Of a DNA stretch of 64,000 bases, positions 53,791 to 63,714 are shown piece after piece. Source of the stretch: CAWIMX01 sp963792785 (GTDB taxonomy: Bacteria; Acidobacteriota; Vicinamibacteria; Vicinamibacterales; CAVVIG01); assembly GCA_963792785.1 (NCBI GenBank), contig CAWBXO010000004.1, positions 310,001 to 374,000 of the forward strand, read 5' to 3'. Position numbers and translations under genes: made by a program. The first letter of the stretch is position 1. Every line of letters starts with the position of its first letter. Under the pieces are notes generated by a model that made no database searches, was not told the origin of the DNA, and worked only from the letters and a program-made list of their open reading frames with translations.

Positions 53791-54768
53791 TCAGCGGGCG
53801 GCGGCCGGCGCGTCCGCGTCGATCGGCCGGATCTTCAAGCCGAGGGCCTCGAACAGCCGGCGATCGGCGTTCGACTCGGGGTTGGGCGTCGTGAGCAGGC
53901 GATCGCCCATGAAGATCGAGTTGGCCCCCGCGAGGAAGCAGAGCGCCTGCCCCTCGTCGGAGAGGCCGAGGCGGCCCGCGCTCAGGCGCACGAACGCGTC
54001 GGGCATCAGCAGCCGCGCGGTCGCGATCATCCGCACCATCTCGAACGTGTCGGGCGGCGCCTCGTCGGCGAGCGGCGTGCCGGCGACGCGCACGAGCATG
54101 TTGATCGGCACGCTCTCGGGGTGCGGATCGAGGTTCGCGAGCTGCCGCAGCAGGCCGAGGCGCGCCTGGCGCGTCTCCCCCATCCCGATGATCCCGCCGC
54201 TGCACACGGTGACCCCGGATCGGCGCACGCGCGCGAGCGTGTCGAGGCGCTCCTGATAGGTGCGCGTCGAGATGATCTCGCCGTAGAACTCGGGCGCCGT
54301 GTCGAGGTTGTGGTTGTAGGCCGTGAGGCCGGCGTCGGCGAGGCGGTCCGCCTGGTCCTGCCGGAGCATGCCGAGCGTGCAGCACGCCTCCATGCCGAGC
54401 GCGCGGACGCCGCGCACCATCTCGACGACCTGATCGAACTCGGCGCCGTCCGGCACGTCACGCCACGCCGCGCCCATGCAGAAGCGCGTCGCCCCCTGCT
54501 CGCGCGCGCGGGCCGCCGCATCCAGCACGTCGGGCACGCGCATCAGGCCGCCGGCCTCGACGCCCGTGTCGTAATGCACCGACTGCGGGCAGTAGGCGCA
54601 GTCCTCCGGACAGCCGCCCGTCTTGATGCTCAAGAGCGCGCACGTCTGCACCTCGTCGGCGCGGTGGTGCTCGCGGTGCACCTGCTGCGCGCGGAACACG
54701 AGGTCGGTCAGCGGCAGCGTGTAGAGCGCCTCGATCTCGGCGACGGACCAGTTATGTCTCGCTGGCAT
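53791..54768 (-). CDS. bioB: Biotin synthase
   Basis: BioB inserts sulfur into dethiobiotin. The radical SAM motif is in CALLSIKTGGCPEDCAYCPQS (CxxxCxxC). FCMGAAWR, TLGMLRQDQADRLADAGLTAYNHNLDT and SGGIIGMGET are family tracts, and the 2Fe-2S ligands and the Arg in RLSAGR are present. The length of 325 residues is normal. ATG 54768 lies inside the coding end of the zinc-ribbon gene. It converges on the HEAT-like gene with one base between stops. Confidence 0.95.
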   Translation of the reverse strand: MPARHNWSVAEIEALYTLPLTDLVFRAQQVHREHHRADEVQTCALLSIKTGGCPEDCAYCPQSVHYDTGVEAGGLMRVPDVLDAAARAREQGATRFCMGAAWRDVPDGAEFDQVVEMVRGVRALGMEACCTLGMLRQDQADRLADAGLTAYNHNLDTAPEFYGEIISTRTYQERLDTLARVRRSGVTVCSGGIIGMGETRQARLGLLRQLANLDPHPESVPINMLVRVAGTPLADEAPPDTFEMVRMIATARLLMPDAFVRLSAGRLGLSDEGQALCFLAGANSIFMGDRLLTTPNPESNADRRLFEALGLKIRPIDADAPAAAR

Positions 54769-55045
54769 TTGATAATTGAGTAACTTGGTAATTTGGTAAT
54801 TGGGTGATTTGGTAATTTGGCAATTGATCCATCCGTCCCGTCGTTCCCGCGCCGCGGCTGCCGAGCGCGAACCAGGCGCCGACGGCCAACGCGATCAGCA
54901 GCAGCACGACGGCCAGGACGATCATCCACGGTATGCGGCGCGGGGCCGCCGGCGGCCGGAACACGGGATCGGTGGTCGCCGCCCCGCAACGATAGCAAAT
55001 CAGCGCCTTCTCGGCGATCTCGGTCCCGCACTGCCGGCACTGCAT
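54752..55045 (-). CDS. Zinc-ribbon single-pass membrane protein with repeat-derived tail
   Basis: The 97-residue protein begins MQCRQCGTEIAEKALICYRCGAA, a zinc ribbon with two CxxC pairs. A membrane helix (WMIVLAVVLLLIALAVGAWFAL) follows. The last 25 residues (QLPNYQITQLPNYQVTQLSN) are a direct reading of the AATTGGTAATTTGG repeat array at 54775-54832, so the natural C-terminus has probably been replaced or extended. It overlaps the bioB start by 17 bases. The function is unknown. Confidence 0.72.
   Translation of the reverse strand: MQCRQCGTEIAEKALICYRCGAATTDPVFRPPAAPRRIPWMIVLAVVLLLIALAVGAWFALGSRGAGTTGRMDQLPNYQITQLPNYQVTQLSNASET
54775..54832. repeat. AT-rich array of AATTGGTAATTTGG units
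   Basis: About five units of roughly 8-9 bp (TAACTTGG, TAATTTGG, TAATTGGG, TGATTTGG, TAATTTGG, CAATTG) lie just upstream of bioB. It is strikingly AT-rich in a GC-rich window and is read as coding sequence by the zinc-ribbon gene. Confidence 0.8.
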
Positions 55046-55076
55046 CGGTTCCCCACATTCTAGTGGAGAACACCCG

Positions 55077-58000
55077 TCAGACCTTCAACACATCATCCTT
55101 CCGGGCCACCAGCAGGTACAACGCGGGCGCCATGAAGATGGACAGGCACAACCTCGACACCAGTCCGCCGACGATGACGATGGCAAAGGGTCGCTGGGAA
55201 TCGCTGCCGATGCCGGTCGACATCGCCGCCGGCAGCAGCCCCAGGCAGGCGACCAGCGCGGTCATCATGATCGGCCGCAGCCGGAGCAGCGACGCCTCAT
55301 GGGTGGCCGTCAGGATGTCCTGCCCTTCGAGCCGGAGCTTGTTGATGAACGAGTACAGGATGACGCTCGTCTGCACGGCGACGCCCATGAGCGCCACGAA
55401 TCCGAAGGCCGACGAGACGCTCAGGTTCGTGCCGGTCATCCAGAGCGCCAGCAGGCCGCCGACCGGCACCGTCACGATGACGCTGAACATGATGATCAAC
55501 GGGAACTTCATGTTCCCGTACAGCGCGAACAGGATCATGAGGATGAGCAGGATCGTCAGCGGGATGATCACGAACATCTGGCTCCTCGCCGCCAGATACT
55601 CCTGGAACTCACCGCCCCAGTCGAAGGTGTAGCCTGTCGCCAGGGGCACCGCCGCGGCCACTTTGGCGCGCGCGTCCTGCACGGCGCCGGCCAGGTCTCG
55701 TCCGGTCACGCTGAACTGCACGCCGATGAAGCGCGAGTTGTCTTCGCGGTAGATGAACGACGCGCCCTTGCTGACCTGGATCGTGGCGAACTGGCTGAGC
55801 GGCAGGTGCTGACCGTCCGGGGTCGCAATCAGCAGGCTCCGAATGGCGTCGATGTTCGCGCGGAACGGCTCCTGCAGGCGCAGCACGAGGTCGAATTGCC
55901 GCTCCCCCTGAATGACCTGACTGACCGCCGACCCCCCGACCGCCGTTTCGATCAGCGTATTGATGTCGCTGACATTCAGCCCATAGCGCGCCATCTTCGT
56001 CCGGTCCGGCTCGATCGTCAGACTCGGCTGGCCCAGCTCGCGCACGACGGTGATGTTCGTGATGCCGGGCACGGCCGCGATCGTCCGGCGCACGGCCTCC
56101 GCTTTGTCCTCGAGCGTCTGCAGGTCCGGCCCGAAGATCTTGACGGCCAGCGAGCTCTTGAGGCCGGTCTCGGACTCATCGACGGCGTCCTCCGCCGGCT
56201 GCGTATAGTTGAAGATGATCCCCGGAAACGCCTCCAGCTTCGCCTGGATCGCCTCAATCAGCTGGTCCTTCGTGCGAATGTCGCCCTGCCACGCGGGATC
56301 GCCGTAGGACTTGAGGCCGACGAAGTATTCGTCGTTGAAGAACCCAATCGGATCGGTGCCGTCGTCGGGCCGGCCGAGCTCGTTGGCGACCGTTGTCACC
56401 TGTGGAAAGTCGAGCAGGAGGCCTCGCACCTGCGGGCCGAGCTTCGACGCTTCGTCGAACGAGATCGTGTACGGCATCGTGGCGCGGATCCAGATCGCGC
56501 CCTCGTCGAGATGCGGCAGGAACTCGGCGCCGATGCCGAAGAGCGACAGCAGGGACGCCGCGAAGATCACGATGCAGACGACGACCGTCGCCAGCGGCCG
56601 GCGCAGACACACGGCCAGCAGACGGCCGTACGCGTCCCGCGCCTTTTCGTAGAACGGCACGCTCGGTTCATGCACCTTCTTGCGGAGGAAATACGCGCAC
56701 AGCACGGGCAGCAGCGTCAGCGCGCAGATGAGGGCGCCGAGCAGCGCGAACGACATCGTGTCGGCCATCGGCCGGAACAGCCGCCCGGACGGCCCGGTCA
56801 GCACGTAGATCGGCAGATACGCGGCGATGATGACCGCCACGGCGTAGAAGATCGGCCGCTCGACGTCGCGCGCGGCGCCGCGGATGACGTCCACGACGCT
56901 GACCGATTCATCCTTTCTGAGCGCCAGTTCGCGAAAAATGTTCTCGACCATGACGACGGCGCCGTCGACAATCATCCCGAAGTCGATCGCTCCGATCGAG
57001 AGCAGGTTCGCGGGGATGTGCGCCCAGTCGAGACAGATGAAGGAAAACAGGAGCGCGAACGGAATGGTCACCGCCACGATGAGCGCCGTGCGCACGCTGA
57101 AGAGAAAGAGCCCGAGGATGACGAGCACGAGCAGCATGCCGCGCACGAGATTGCGCTCGACGGTCCGGGTCGTCTCCTCGATGAGGCTCGTGCGGTCGTA
57201 GAACGGCACGATCTTCACGTCGGGCGGCAGCACGGTCTTGTTGAGCGTGTCGGTGAGGGCTTCGACCTGCTTGAGGACGACCTGCGCCTGCTCACCCGAG
57301 CGCATCAGGATCACGCCCTCGACGGCGTCGTTCTCCTTCATGTACCCGAACTGCCCGAGCCGCGGCGCGTGGTCGATCACCACGTTGCCGATGTCGCGGA
57401 CGTAGATCGGAATACCGTTGTGGGTGGCGACCACGATGTTCCCGATGTCCTCCAGGCTCTTGACGAGGCCGAGGCCGCGCACGTAAAAGAACTGGCCGCC
57501 CTGCGGGTAGAACCCGCCGCCGGCGTTGGCGTTGTTGGCGGCAATGCGGTCGGCGATATCGCTCACGCTGACGCCCAGGGCGGAGAGGCGGCGCGGATCG
57601 ATCTGCACCTGATACTGCATCGTCGCGCCGCCGAGGCCGGAGTCGTCGGCCACGCCCTGAATGGCGCGGTACCGCCGCGCCAGCACCCAGTCCTCGAGAA
57701 TCTTCAGCTCTTCCGCCGAGCGGTCCGGGCTCTGGAGCACGTAGCGGTAGATGAGGCCGCTCGGGCTGAAGAGCGGCGACATGCCCGGCGACACCCCATC
57801 GGGCACCTCGGCGTCTGAGACGCGCTCGAACACCTGCTCGCGCGCGAAGTAGGGGTCGGTCGCAAAGTCGAAATTCATCGTGAGCGACGACAGCCCGTAC
57901 AGCGAGATCGAGCGGAGCGTCGTCAGCCGGGGGATCCCGTTCATCTCGACTTCGAGGGGAATCGTGATCAGCCGCTCGACCTCTTCGGCGGCGTGCCCGG

Positions 58001-58160
58001 GCCACTGCGTCACGAGCTGGACGCGCGGAGGCGACAGGTCCGGGTAGGCGTCGATGGGCAGATGCTGGAACGACACGACGCCCCAGGCCATCAGGGCCGC
58101 GGTCGCCGCGACGACGATGAAGCGCTGCGAGAGCGCGAACGAAACAATGCGATCGATCAT
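55077..58160 (-). CDS. czcA: CzcA/CusA-family heavy-metal RND efflux pump
   Basis: The 1027-residue inner-membrane pump has 12 membrane helices and two large periplasmic loops. Family marks are AYPDLSPPRVQLVTQWPGHAAEEVERLITIPLE near the start and GAIDFGMIVDGAVVMVENIFREL in TM4, the proton-relay motif of the metal-exporting branch. The mirrored SAFGFVALMGVAVQTSVILYSF occurs in TM10. The metal is not certain: the aspartate-rich TM4 fits divalent ions such as Co, Zn or Cd. It is the last gene of a C-B-A operon, 27 bases after the adaptor. Confidence 0.93.
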   Translation of the reverse strand: MIDRIVSFALSQRFIVVAATAALMAWGVVSFQHLPIDAYPDLSPPRVQLVTQWPGHAAEEVERLITIPLEVEMNGIPRLTTLRSISLYGLSSLTMNFDFATDPYFAREQVFERVSDAEVPDGVSPGMSPLFSPSGLIYRYVLQSPDRSAEELKILEDWVLARRYRAIQGVADDSGLGGATMQYQVQIDPRRLSALGVSVSDIADRIAANNANAGGGFYPQGGQFFYVRGLGLVKSLEDIGNIVVATHNGIPIYVRDIGNVVIDHAPRLGQFGYMKENDAVEGVILMRSGEQAQVVLKQVEALTDTLNKTVLPPDVKIVPFYDRTSLIEETTRTVERNLVRGMLLVLVILGLFLFSVRTALIVAVTIPFALLFSFICLDWAHIPANLLSIGAIDFGMIVDGAVVMVENIFRELALRKDESVSVVDVIRGAARDVERPIFYAVAVIIAAYLPIYVLTGPSGRLFRPMADTMSFALLGALICALTLLPVLCAYFLRKKVHEPSVPFYEKARDAYGRLLAVCLRRPLATVVVCIVIFAASLLSLFGIGAEFLPHLDEGAIWIRATMPYTISFDEASKLGPQVRGLLLDFPQVTTVANELGRPDDGTDPIGFFNDEYFVGLKSYGDPAWQGDIRTKDQLIEAIQAKLEAFPGIIFNYTQPAEDAVDESETGLKSSLAVKIFGPDLQTLEDKAEAVRRTIAAVPGITNITVVRELGQPSLTIEPDRTKMARYGLNVSDINTLIETAVGGSAVSQVIQGERQFDLVLRLQEPFRANIDAIRSLLIATPDGQHLPLSQFATIQVSKGASFIYREDNSRFIGVQFSVTGRDLAGAVQDARAKVAAAVPLATGYTFDWGGEFQEYLAARSQMFVIIPLTILLILMILFALYGNMKFPLIIMFSVIVTVPVGGLLALWMTGTNLSVSSAFGFVALMGVAVQTSVILYSFINKLRLEGQDILTATHEASLLRLRPIMMTALVACLGLLPAAMSTGIGSDSQRPFAIVIVGGLVSRLCLSIFMAPALYLLVARKDDVLKV

Positions 58161-58187
58161 GGCGTTCGATGCCTTCTGCTGGTGCGC

Positions 58188-59325
58188 CTACTGCTGATAG
58201 GTGCTCGCGAACTGCAGGAAGATGCTGCCCTGGGCCACGACCGGATCCCCCTCCCGCACCCCGTCGAGCACCTCGAACCGTCCGTTGTCCTGCGCGCCGA
58301 GCGTGATGTGCCGTTGGGCGAACTTCCCCGGGCTCACCTGCACGTAGACGAATGGCAGGTTCTGTTCGTCGTAGAGCACGGCCGTCACCGGCACCGCCAG
58401 CACGTCTCTGGTGGTGTTGTCGTGGATCGTCAGATCGACGAAGAGATCCTTCTTGAGCGCCCCGTCCGTGTTGCGCGTCGTGATGCGCACGGGCGTCGTC
58501 CGGGTGGCCGGATCGACCATGGCGCCGACATACGACACCGTGCCGCGGAATGTCTCGCGCACGGCCGGCGTGTCGATGTCCACCCGGTCCCCGATGTGCA
58601 CCGACGCCAGGTCGCGTTCGTACAGATTGCCCTGCACCCAGACCGTCGACATGTCGCTGATGACGAAGGCGGGTGTCGCGCCAGCCTCGACCACCTGCCC
58701 CGGCAGCACGAATTTCTGCACCACGACTCCGGCAATGGGCGCCCGCACGGCCAGTTGCGGGCGGATCGCCGTGTCCTGGTGCTCGGCGTCCGCCAGGTCC
58801 TCGGGGCTCACGTTGAACACCCGCAGCCCTTCGAGGCTCGCCTGCACGTCCGTGGAGGCGTCGTTGTAGTCGGCCTGCGAGCTTTCGAGTTCGCGCGCGG
58901 AGATCGCCTTGTGCTCGAGCAGGTCCTTGTCCCGATCGAACGTCCGGCGGGCGAGATCGAGCCGGTTCTTCGCCTTGCGATACGTCGAGACCGCATCGGC
59001 GACCTCGGTGCTCATGACGTACATCAGGGGATCCCCGGCCTGCACCCGCGTGCCGGTGTCGGCGACGATGCGCGTGATCGGCCCGCTCACCTGCGGGATG
59101 GCCTGGCTCGTCGCGTCCGCGTTGAAGTCGACCACGCCCGTCGTCTTGACGACGGTCTCCCAGGGCACGGTCGCGACGGCCGCCATCTCCAGCTTGCCGA
59201 GTTGACCCTCCGGCACCGAGCAGGTAGTCAGCCGCCGCGGCGGGCGGCGCCTCGGCGGCCGGGGGGCTGCTCGTGCAGCCGGCGGCGAATCCGAGCGCGA
59301 GAACGATGAGCAGCCTGCGCGTCAT
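58188..59325 (-). CDS. czcB: CzcB-like periplasmic adaptor lipoprotein (one frameshift)
   Basis: The adaptor joins the pump to the outer-membrane channel. ATG 59325 begins a lipoprotein signal (RLLIVLALGFAAGC). Near 59225 the frame shifts: SVPEGQLGKLEM should continue the chain. After that the family parts are intact: the barrel-sandwich start PQVSGPITRIVADTGTRVQAGDPLMYV, a coiled-coil hairpin (KNRLDLARRTFDRDKDLLEHKAIS...) and the lipoyl half VRAPIAGVVVQKFVLPGQVV. A beta barrel completes it. The start overlaps the tolC-like stop by four bases. Confidence 0.88.
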
Positions 59326-60605
59326 GGCAACACCTGTGTTCCGACGGCAAAGTTGACTTGTTCGACGCTCGCCATGTACGCGGCGAGCGCCTCTCGATAG
59401 GCGACCTGCGTGTCCCGATACGTGCGTTCGGCATCGAGCAGGTCGAGCAGGCTGCCGGCCCCCTGCTGGTAGATGTACTGGCTGATGTCCAGCGACTGCT
59501 GGGCCTGGTCGAGGTAGCCGGACTCAAAGAGGGAGACGACCTCGGAGCTGGCCTGGAACACCGCGTACGCCGCGTCCACGTCGGACAGCACGCTGAACTG
59601 GGCGGCCGTCGCATCCGCGGTGGCCTGCCGCGCCGACACCTGCGCGCGCGCGATGTTCCCCTGATTGCGGTCGTGAAACGGCAGATCGATCGCGAAGCCG
59701 AAGCCGAGGGCATTGAGCGAGCCGGCCCGGTCGTACTCGACCTCGCCGCTGACGTCGCGGACGGCGTTGCTCCGCTCGAGCGTGACGCTGTCCTGGGTGA
59801 ACTTCAGATTCGACTGGGCCGCCAGCAGATCGGGGCGGGACCGGAGCGCGGCCGACCGCAGGTCAGCCAGCGACGCCGGCGCGGGACGGAACGCCAGATC
59901 GCCGACCACGTCGTACGAGTCGGTGACGGTCTCGTACCCGACGAGCTGACGCAGCACGACTTTGGCCTGCACGAGCTGCACCTGGGCGGCCGACACGTCC
60001 TGCGCGAACTGCAGCTTCTGGAGCGAAATCCGGAAGAAGTCGTTCTGCGACAGGTCACCGGAGGTGAGACGCTGCTGGCTGATATCGACGATCTCGGAGA
60101 AATCGTCGACGTTCTGCCGCGCCAGCGCCAGGGTGGACTTGGCCAGCAGCACGCCGATGAACGCCTGCGCCGTCTGCAGGCGCAGGTCGTGCTCGGCGGC
60201 CGCCACGAGCTTGCTCGTGATGTCGGTCGCGTCCGACGCGACGAGCAGCCGGTTCTTGCGCTTGCCGCCGCGTTCGAAGAGGTAGCTGAGCGACTCGACG
60301 TAGTTCGCGTCGTTCTTCAGATAGTCCCCGGTGAGCTGGCTCGGCGAGAACATCGGGAAGTTCTCGTTGACCGACGAGAACGTCAGGTTGGGCTTGAGTC
60401 CGGCCGTCACCTGGTCGGCCCGCGCGGCGTCGACATTCAGGGCCTGCGAGCGCAGCGACTGATTGCGCGCGAGGGCCAGGTCGATGGCCTGCTGCATCGT
60501 GAGGCTCGAGGCAGGCGCCCCCGCGACCGGGGCCTGCGCGAACGCGACCGCTGGCGCGGCGATGACCAGAAACACGACGAGTCCCACGGAACGTGACACG
60601 TCCAT
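59322..60605 (-). CDS. czcC: CzcC/TolC-type outer-membrane efflux channel
   Basis: The 427-residue protein has a signal peptide (GLVVFLVIAAPAVAFAQ) and two outer-membrane-efflux repeats. The first begins LTMQQAIDLALARNQSLRSQALNVDAARADQVTAGLKPNLTFSS and the second RPDLLAAQSNLKFTQDSVTLERSN, with the long helices of TolC. ATG 60605 is preferred because GGAGG lies six bases upstream; an upstream ATG at 60629 is also open. It is the first channel-coding gene of the efflux operon. Confidence 0.9.
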   Translation of the reverse strand: MDVSRSVGLVVFLVIAAPAVAFAQAPVAGAPASSLTMQQAIDLALARNQSLRSQALNVDAARADQVTAGLKPNLTFSSVNENFPMFSPSQLTGDYLKNDANYVESLSYLFERGGKRKNRLLVASDATDITSKLVAAAEHDLRLQTAQAFIGVLLAKSTLALARQNVDDFSEIVDISQQRLTSGDLSQNDFFRISLQKLQFAQDVSAAQVQLVQAKVVLRQLVGYETVTDSYDVVGDLAFRPAPASLADLRSAALRSRPDLLAAQSNLKFTQDSVTLERSNAVRDVSGEVEYDRAGSLNALGFGFAIDLPFHDRNQGNIARAQVSARQATADATAAQFSVLSDVDAAYAVFQASSEVVSLFESGYLDQAQQSLDISQYIYQQGAGSLLDLLDAERTYRDTQVAYREALAAYMASVEQVNFAVGTQVLP

Positions 60606-60683
60606 CCTCATCCTCCGTCGATGGATCACCGCGCGGATCCCGGGTACGGGACGTACGGCGACCGATTCGAAATGCTGCGGAGA

Positions 60684-60983
60684 CTAGAGGGCGGAGGGGG
60701 GCGACCGGCCGGTCGTGCGAACGGAGAGCTGCGCGCCGTCGGAGATCAGGATGACGGACACCGCCGCGCCGGCGTCGCGGAGCAGCCACCGGCCCGGCAT
60801 GAGCACGGCCTGCGGGCTCGTGCCGATCGCGCTGGCGGCGCAGGCCGTGCAGTGCTGCGACGGCTGCGGATCAGTCGGGGAGTCGTGATGCGTGAAGGGC
60901 GTCGCGACCATGACGGCCGCGAAGAGGACGAGGCAGACAGCCCGGAGCGTTCGAAGCCGACGAGCGCGACCGCTGCCTTGCAT
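60684..60983 (-). CDS. Small membrane protein with HCTACA motif upstream of the efflux operon
   Basis: The 99-residue protein has one N-terminal helix or signal (LRAVCLVLFAAVMVATPF) followed by THHDSPTDPQPSQHCTACAASA, a histidine/cysteine-rich stretch suited to metal binding. Similar short proteins, some in the DUF2946 group, occur beside Cus/Czc pumps. It lies 80 bases before the channel gene on the same strand. A role as metal sensor or periplasmic metal binder is inferred from the motif and place. Confidence 0.65.
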   Translation of the reverse strand: MQGSGRARRLRTLRAVCLVLFAAVMVATPFTHHDSPTDPQPSQHCTACAASAIGTSPQAVLMPGRWLLRDAGAAVSVILISDGAQLSVRTTGRSPPSAL

Positions 60984-61028
60984 CCGTACCGATGATACCC
61001 CGCTCAGGCGCCCTTCACAACAGGAGAG

Positions 61029-61679
61029 CTAGCGGCCGACGAGCACGCGGAACCGGACGGCGACCCCGCCCAGGTTGTCCTCGCCGAGGTCCTTCGAGAG
61101 GCCGGCCTCGCCCAGGATGCCGCTGATTCGGCGGTAGCGCCCGTCGACGGAGACGCCCACCCAGCGGTGCAGCCGGACCTCGGCGCCGCCGTACACCAGG
61201 TAGCCCGAGTGCTGCACGCTGATGTTCTCGTCGGGCAGGTCGAAGTCCGAGCTCTCCGCGTAGCGATACAGGCCGACGCCCCCGCCCACGTACGGCACGA
61301 GCCAGGGCGCCGACGCAACGCGCGCGCGGTACCCGCCCGAGAATTCGATCGGCGTGATCGAGGCCGTCAGGGGGATCCCCAGCGGAAACACCGCGCCCTC
61401 GAAGACGAACGCGCGCTCGCCGGTCTTCTTGAAGGTCGAGGCGCCGATGTCGAAGAAGAACCGGCCGAACGTCACCTGCCCGCCGCCGCCGACGAACATC
61501 CCGTGGGACGTGCCGAACGACGCCGCGAAGGTGTCCTTCGCGGCGAAGTTCTCGCTGCTGACGAGCACGTAGGGCCGGATGGAGACGCCGGGCGCCTGCG
61601 CCAGCGCGGGCGCGGCCGGCGCGAGCGCGGCCAGAAGGATGCCGGCGACGCGCGAAACGAGGGTTGGCCGTCGTGCCAT
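61029..61679 (-). CDS. Outer-membrane beta-barrel protein
   Basis: The 217-residue protein has a signal peptide (LVSRVAGILLAALAPAAPALA). About eight strands of alternating pattern follow (IRPYVLVSSENFA, MFVGGGGQVTFGRFFFDIGAST, YVGGGVGLYRYAES, LVYGGAEVRLHRWVGVSVDGRYRR), like OmpA/OmpW-type barrels. It ends VAVRFRVLVGR, without the usual terminal Phe. The role is unknown. It is divergent from leuC. Confidence 0.8.
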   Translation of the reverse strand: MARRPTLVSRVAGILLAALAPAAPALAQAPGVSIRPYVLVSSENFAAKDTFAASFGTSHGMFVGGGGQVTFGRFFFDIGASTFKKTGERAFVFEGAVFPLGIPLTASITPIEFSGGYRARVASAPWLVPYVGGGVGLYRYAESSDFDLPDENISVQHSGYLVYGGAEVRLHRWVGVSVDGRYRRISGILGEAGLSKDLGEDNLGGVAVRFRVLVGR

Positions 61680-61709
61680 CATGTGTCGTATTCTATCGAA
61701 GTCAGTCCT

Positions 61710-63107
61710 ATGCCCGAGACACTCTTTCACAAGGTCTGGAACGCCCACGCCGTGCGCACGCTCCCGAGCGGGCAGACGCAACTCTTCGTGGGCCTGCACC
61801 TCGTTCATGAAGTGACCAGCCCGCAAGCCTTCGACATGCTGCGCCAGCACGGCTGGACGGTCGCGTTTCCCGAGCGCACGTTCGCCACGGTGGACCACAT
61901 CGTGCCGACGCGCGAGCGCCAGCGGCCCTTCCTCGACCTGATGGCCGAGGAGATGACCTCGGTCCTCGAGCGGAACTGCCGCGAGTACGGCATCCCGCTC
62001 TACGGCCCGAGCGGCCCGGGCAGCGAGCACCAGGGCGTCGTGCACGTGATCGGCCCGCAGCTCGGGCTCACGCAGCCCGGCATGACCATCGCCTGCGGCG
62101 ACAGCCACACGTCGACGCACGGCGCGATGGGCGCGATCGCGTTCGGCATCGGCACCTCGCAGGTGCGCGACGTGCTCGCCTCGCAGTCGCTGGCGATGGA
62201 CCCCCTGAAGGTCCGCCGCATCGACATCACCGGCCGGCTCGGCACGGGCGTCTACGCGAAGGACGTCATCCTCACGATCATCCGCCGGCTCGGCGTGCAG
62301 GGCGGCGTCGGCTTCGCGTACGAGTACGGCGGCGAGACGATCGACCGCATGTCGATCGAAGAGCGCATGACCGTCTGCAACATGTCGATCGAGGGCGGCG
62401 CGCGCGCGGGCTACGTGAACCCCGACGAGACGACCTTCGCGTTCCTGAAGGGCAAGCCGTTCGCCCCGCAGGGCGCCGCGTTCGACCGCGCGGTCACCTG
62501 GTGGCGGAGCATCGCGTCGGATCCCGACGCGCGCTACGACGACCGCGTGGCCATCGACGCGAGCGCGATCACGCCGACCGTCACCTGGGGCATCAACCCC
62601 GGCCAGTCGGTCGGCATCGACGAGCCGATCCCCGCCGGCGCCGACGAGGAAGCGCTGGCGTTCATGGACTTCCGCCGCGGCGCGCCCGTCGCCGGCACGA
62701 AGATCGACGTGGCGTTCATCGGCTCGTGCACCAACGGCCGCATCTCGGATCTCCGGGAGGCCGCGAAGATCGTTCAGGGCCGCCGCGTGGCGAGCCACGT
62801 CCAGGCGCTCGTCGTGCCCGGCAGCCAGGCGGTCGCGCGCGAGGCCGTGGCGCTCGGCCTCGACCAGATCTTCACCAAGGCCGGCTTCGAGTGGCGCGGC
62901 GCCGGGTGCTCGATGTGTCTGGCGATGAACCCCGACAAGCTCGAGGGCCGGCAGGTGTGCGCCAGCTCGTCGAACCGGAACTTCAAGGGCCGCCAGGGCA
63001 GCCCGACCGGCCGCACGCTCCTGATGAGCCCCGCGATGGTCGCCGCCGCCGCCGTCGCCGGTGAAGTGACGGACGTGCGGAAGATGCTTGAAGAGGTGCC
63101 GGCATGA
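61710..63107 (+). CDS. leuC: 3-isopropylmalate dehydratase large subunit
   Basis: LeuC with LeuD converts 2- to 3-isopropylmalate in leucine synthesis. The aconitase-type motifs are VDHIVPT, CGDSHTSTHGAMGAIAFGIGTSQV, the cluster cysteine in GSCTNGRISDL, and CSMCLAMNPDKLEGRQVCASSSNRNFKGRQG with the other two ligands. At 465 residues from ATG 61710 it is full length. It overlaps leuD by four bases (ATGA). Confidence 0.96.
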   Translation: MPETLFHKVWNAHAVRTLPSGQTQLFVGLHLVHEVTSPQAFDMLRQHGWTVAFPERTFATVDHIVPTRERQRPFLDLMAEEMTSVLERNCREYGIPLYGPSGPGSEHQGVVHVIGPQLGLTQPGMTIACGDSHTSTHGAMGAIAFGIGTSQVRDVLASQSLAMDPLKVRRIDITGRLGTGVYAKDVILTIIRRLGVQGGVGFAYEYGGETIDRMSIEERMTVCNMSIEGGARAGYVNPDETTFAFLKGKPFAPQGAAFDRAVTWWRSIASDPDARYDDRVAIDASAITPTVTWGINPGQSVGIDEPIPAGADEEALAFMDFRRGAPVAGTKIDVAFIGSCTNGRISDLREAAKIVQGRRVASHVQALVVPGSQAVAREAVALGLDQIFTKAGFEWRGAGCSMCLAMNPDKLEGRQVCASSSNRNFKGRQGSPTGRTLLMSPAMVAAAAVAGEVTDVRKMLEEVPA

Positions 63108-63691
63108 GCGCCATCATCTCCATCGCCGGCCGCGGGCTTCCCCTTCGGGGCGACGATCTCGACACCGATCGCATCATGCCGGCGCGCTTCCTGCGCGCGG
63201 TGACCTTCGAGGGTCTCGAGCAGCACGTCTTCGAGGACGACCGCGCGTCGGATCCGTCGCACCCGTTCAACAACCCGATGTACGCGGGCGCGAGCATCCT
63301 CGTCGTGAACAAGAACTTCGGCTGCGGCAGCTCGCGCGAGCACGCGCCGCAGGGCCTGTACCGCTACGGCATCCGGGCGATCGTCGGCGAGTCGTTCTCG
63401 GAGATCTTCCAGGGCAACTCGGCCGTGCTCGGCCTGCCGTGCTTCGTCGCGGACCATGAGAGCATCGCCCGGCTGCAGGACGCGATCGAGCGCGCCCCGG
63501 ATCTACAGGTCGAAGCACACGTCGACACCGGACGCGTGTCGGCCGGCGACCTGCGCGTCGAGGCGACGATGCCGCAGGCGCTTCGGGACGCGTTCGTGAG
63601 CGGCCAGTGGAACCCGACGGCGATGCTGCTGACGGATTTCGACCAGGTCCGCGCGGTCGCCAAGCGCCTGCCCTACGTCAGCGGGTTCTAG
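63104..63691 (+). CDS. leuD: 3-isopropylmalate dehydratase small subunit
   Basis: The 195-residue swivel domain has GDDLDTDRIMPARFLRAVTFEGLEQHVFED, the active-site loop VNKNFGCGSSREHAPQGLYRYGIRAIVGESFSEIFQGNS, and a normal end (VRAVAKRLPYVSGF). It is coupled to leuC by an ATGA overlap. No other leu gene lies in the window. Confidence 0.96.
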   Translation: MSAIISIAGRGLPLRGDDLDTDRIMPARFLRAVTFEGLEQHVFEDDRASDPSHPFNNPMYAGASILVVNKNFGCGSSREHAPQGLYRYGIRAIVGESFSEIFQGNSAVLGLPCFVADHESIARLQDAIERAPDLQVEAHVDTGRVSAGDLRVEATMPQALRDAFVSGQWNPTAMLLTDFDQVRAVAKRLPYVSGF

Positions 63692-63714
63692 AGGCCCCGG
63701 CGCACACCGACGGA

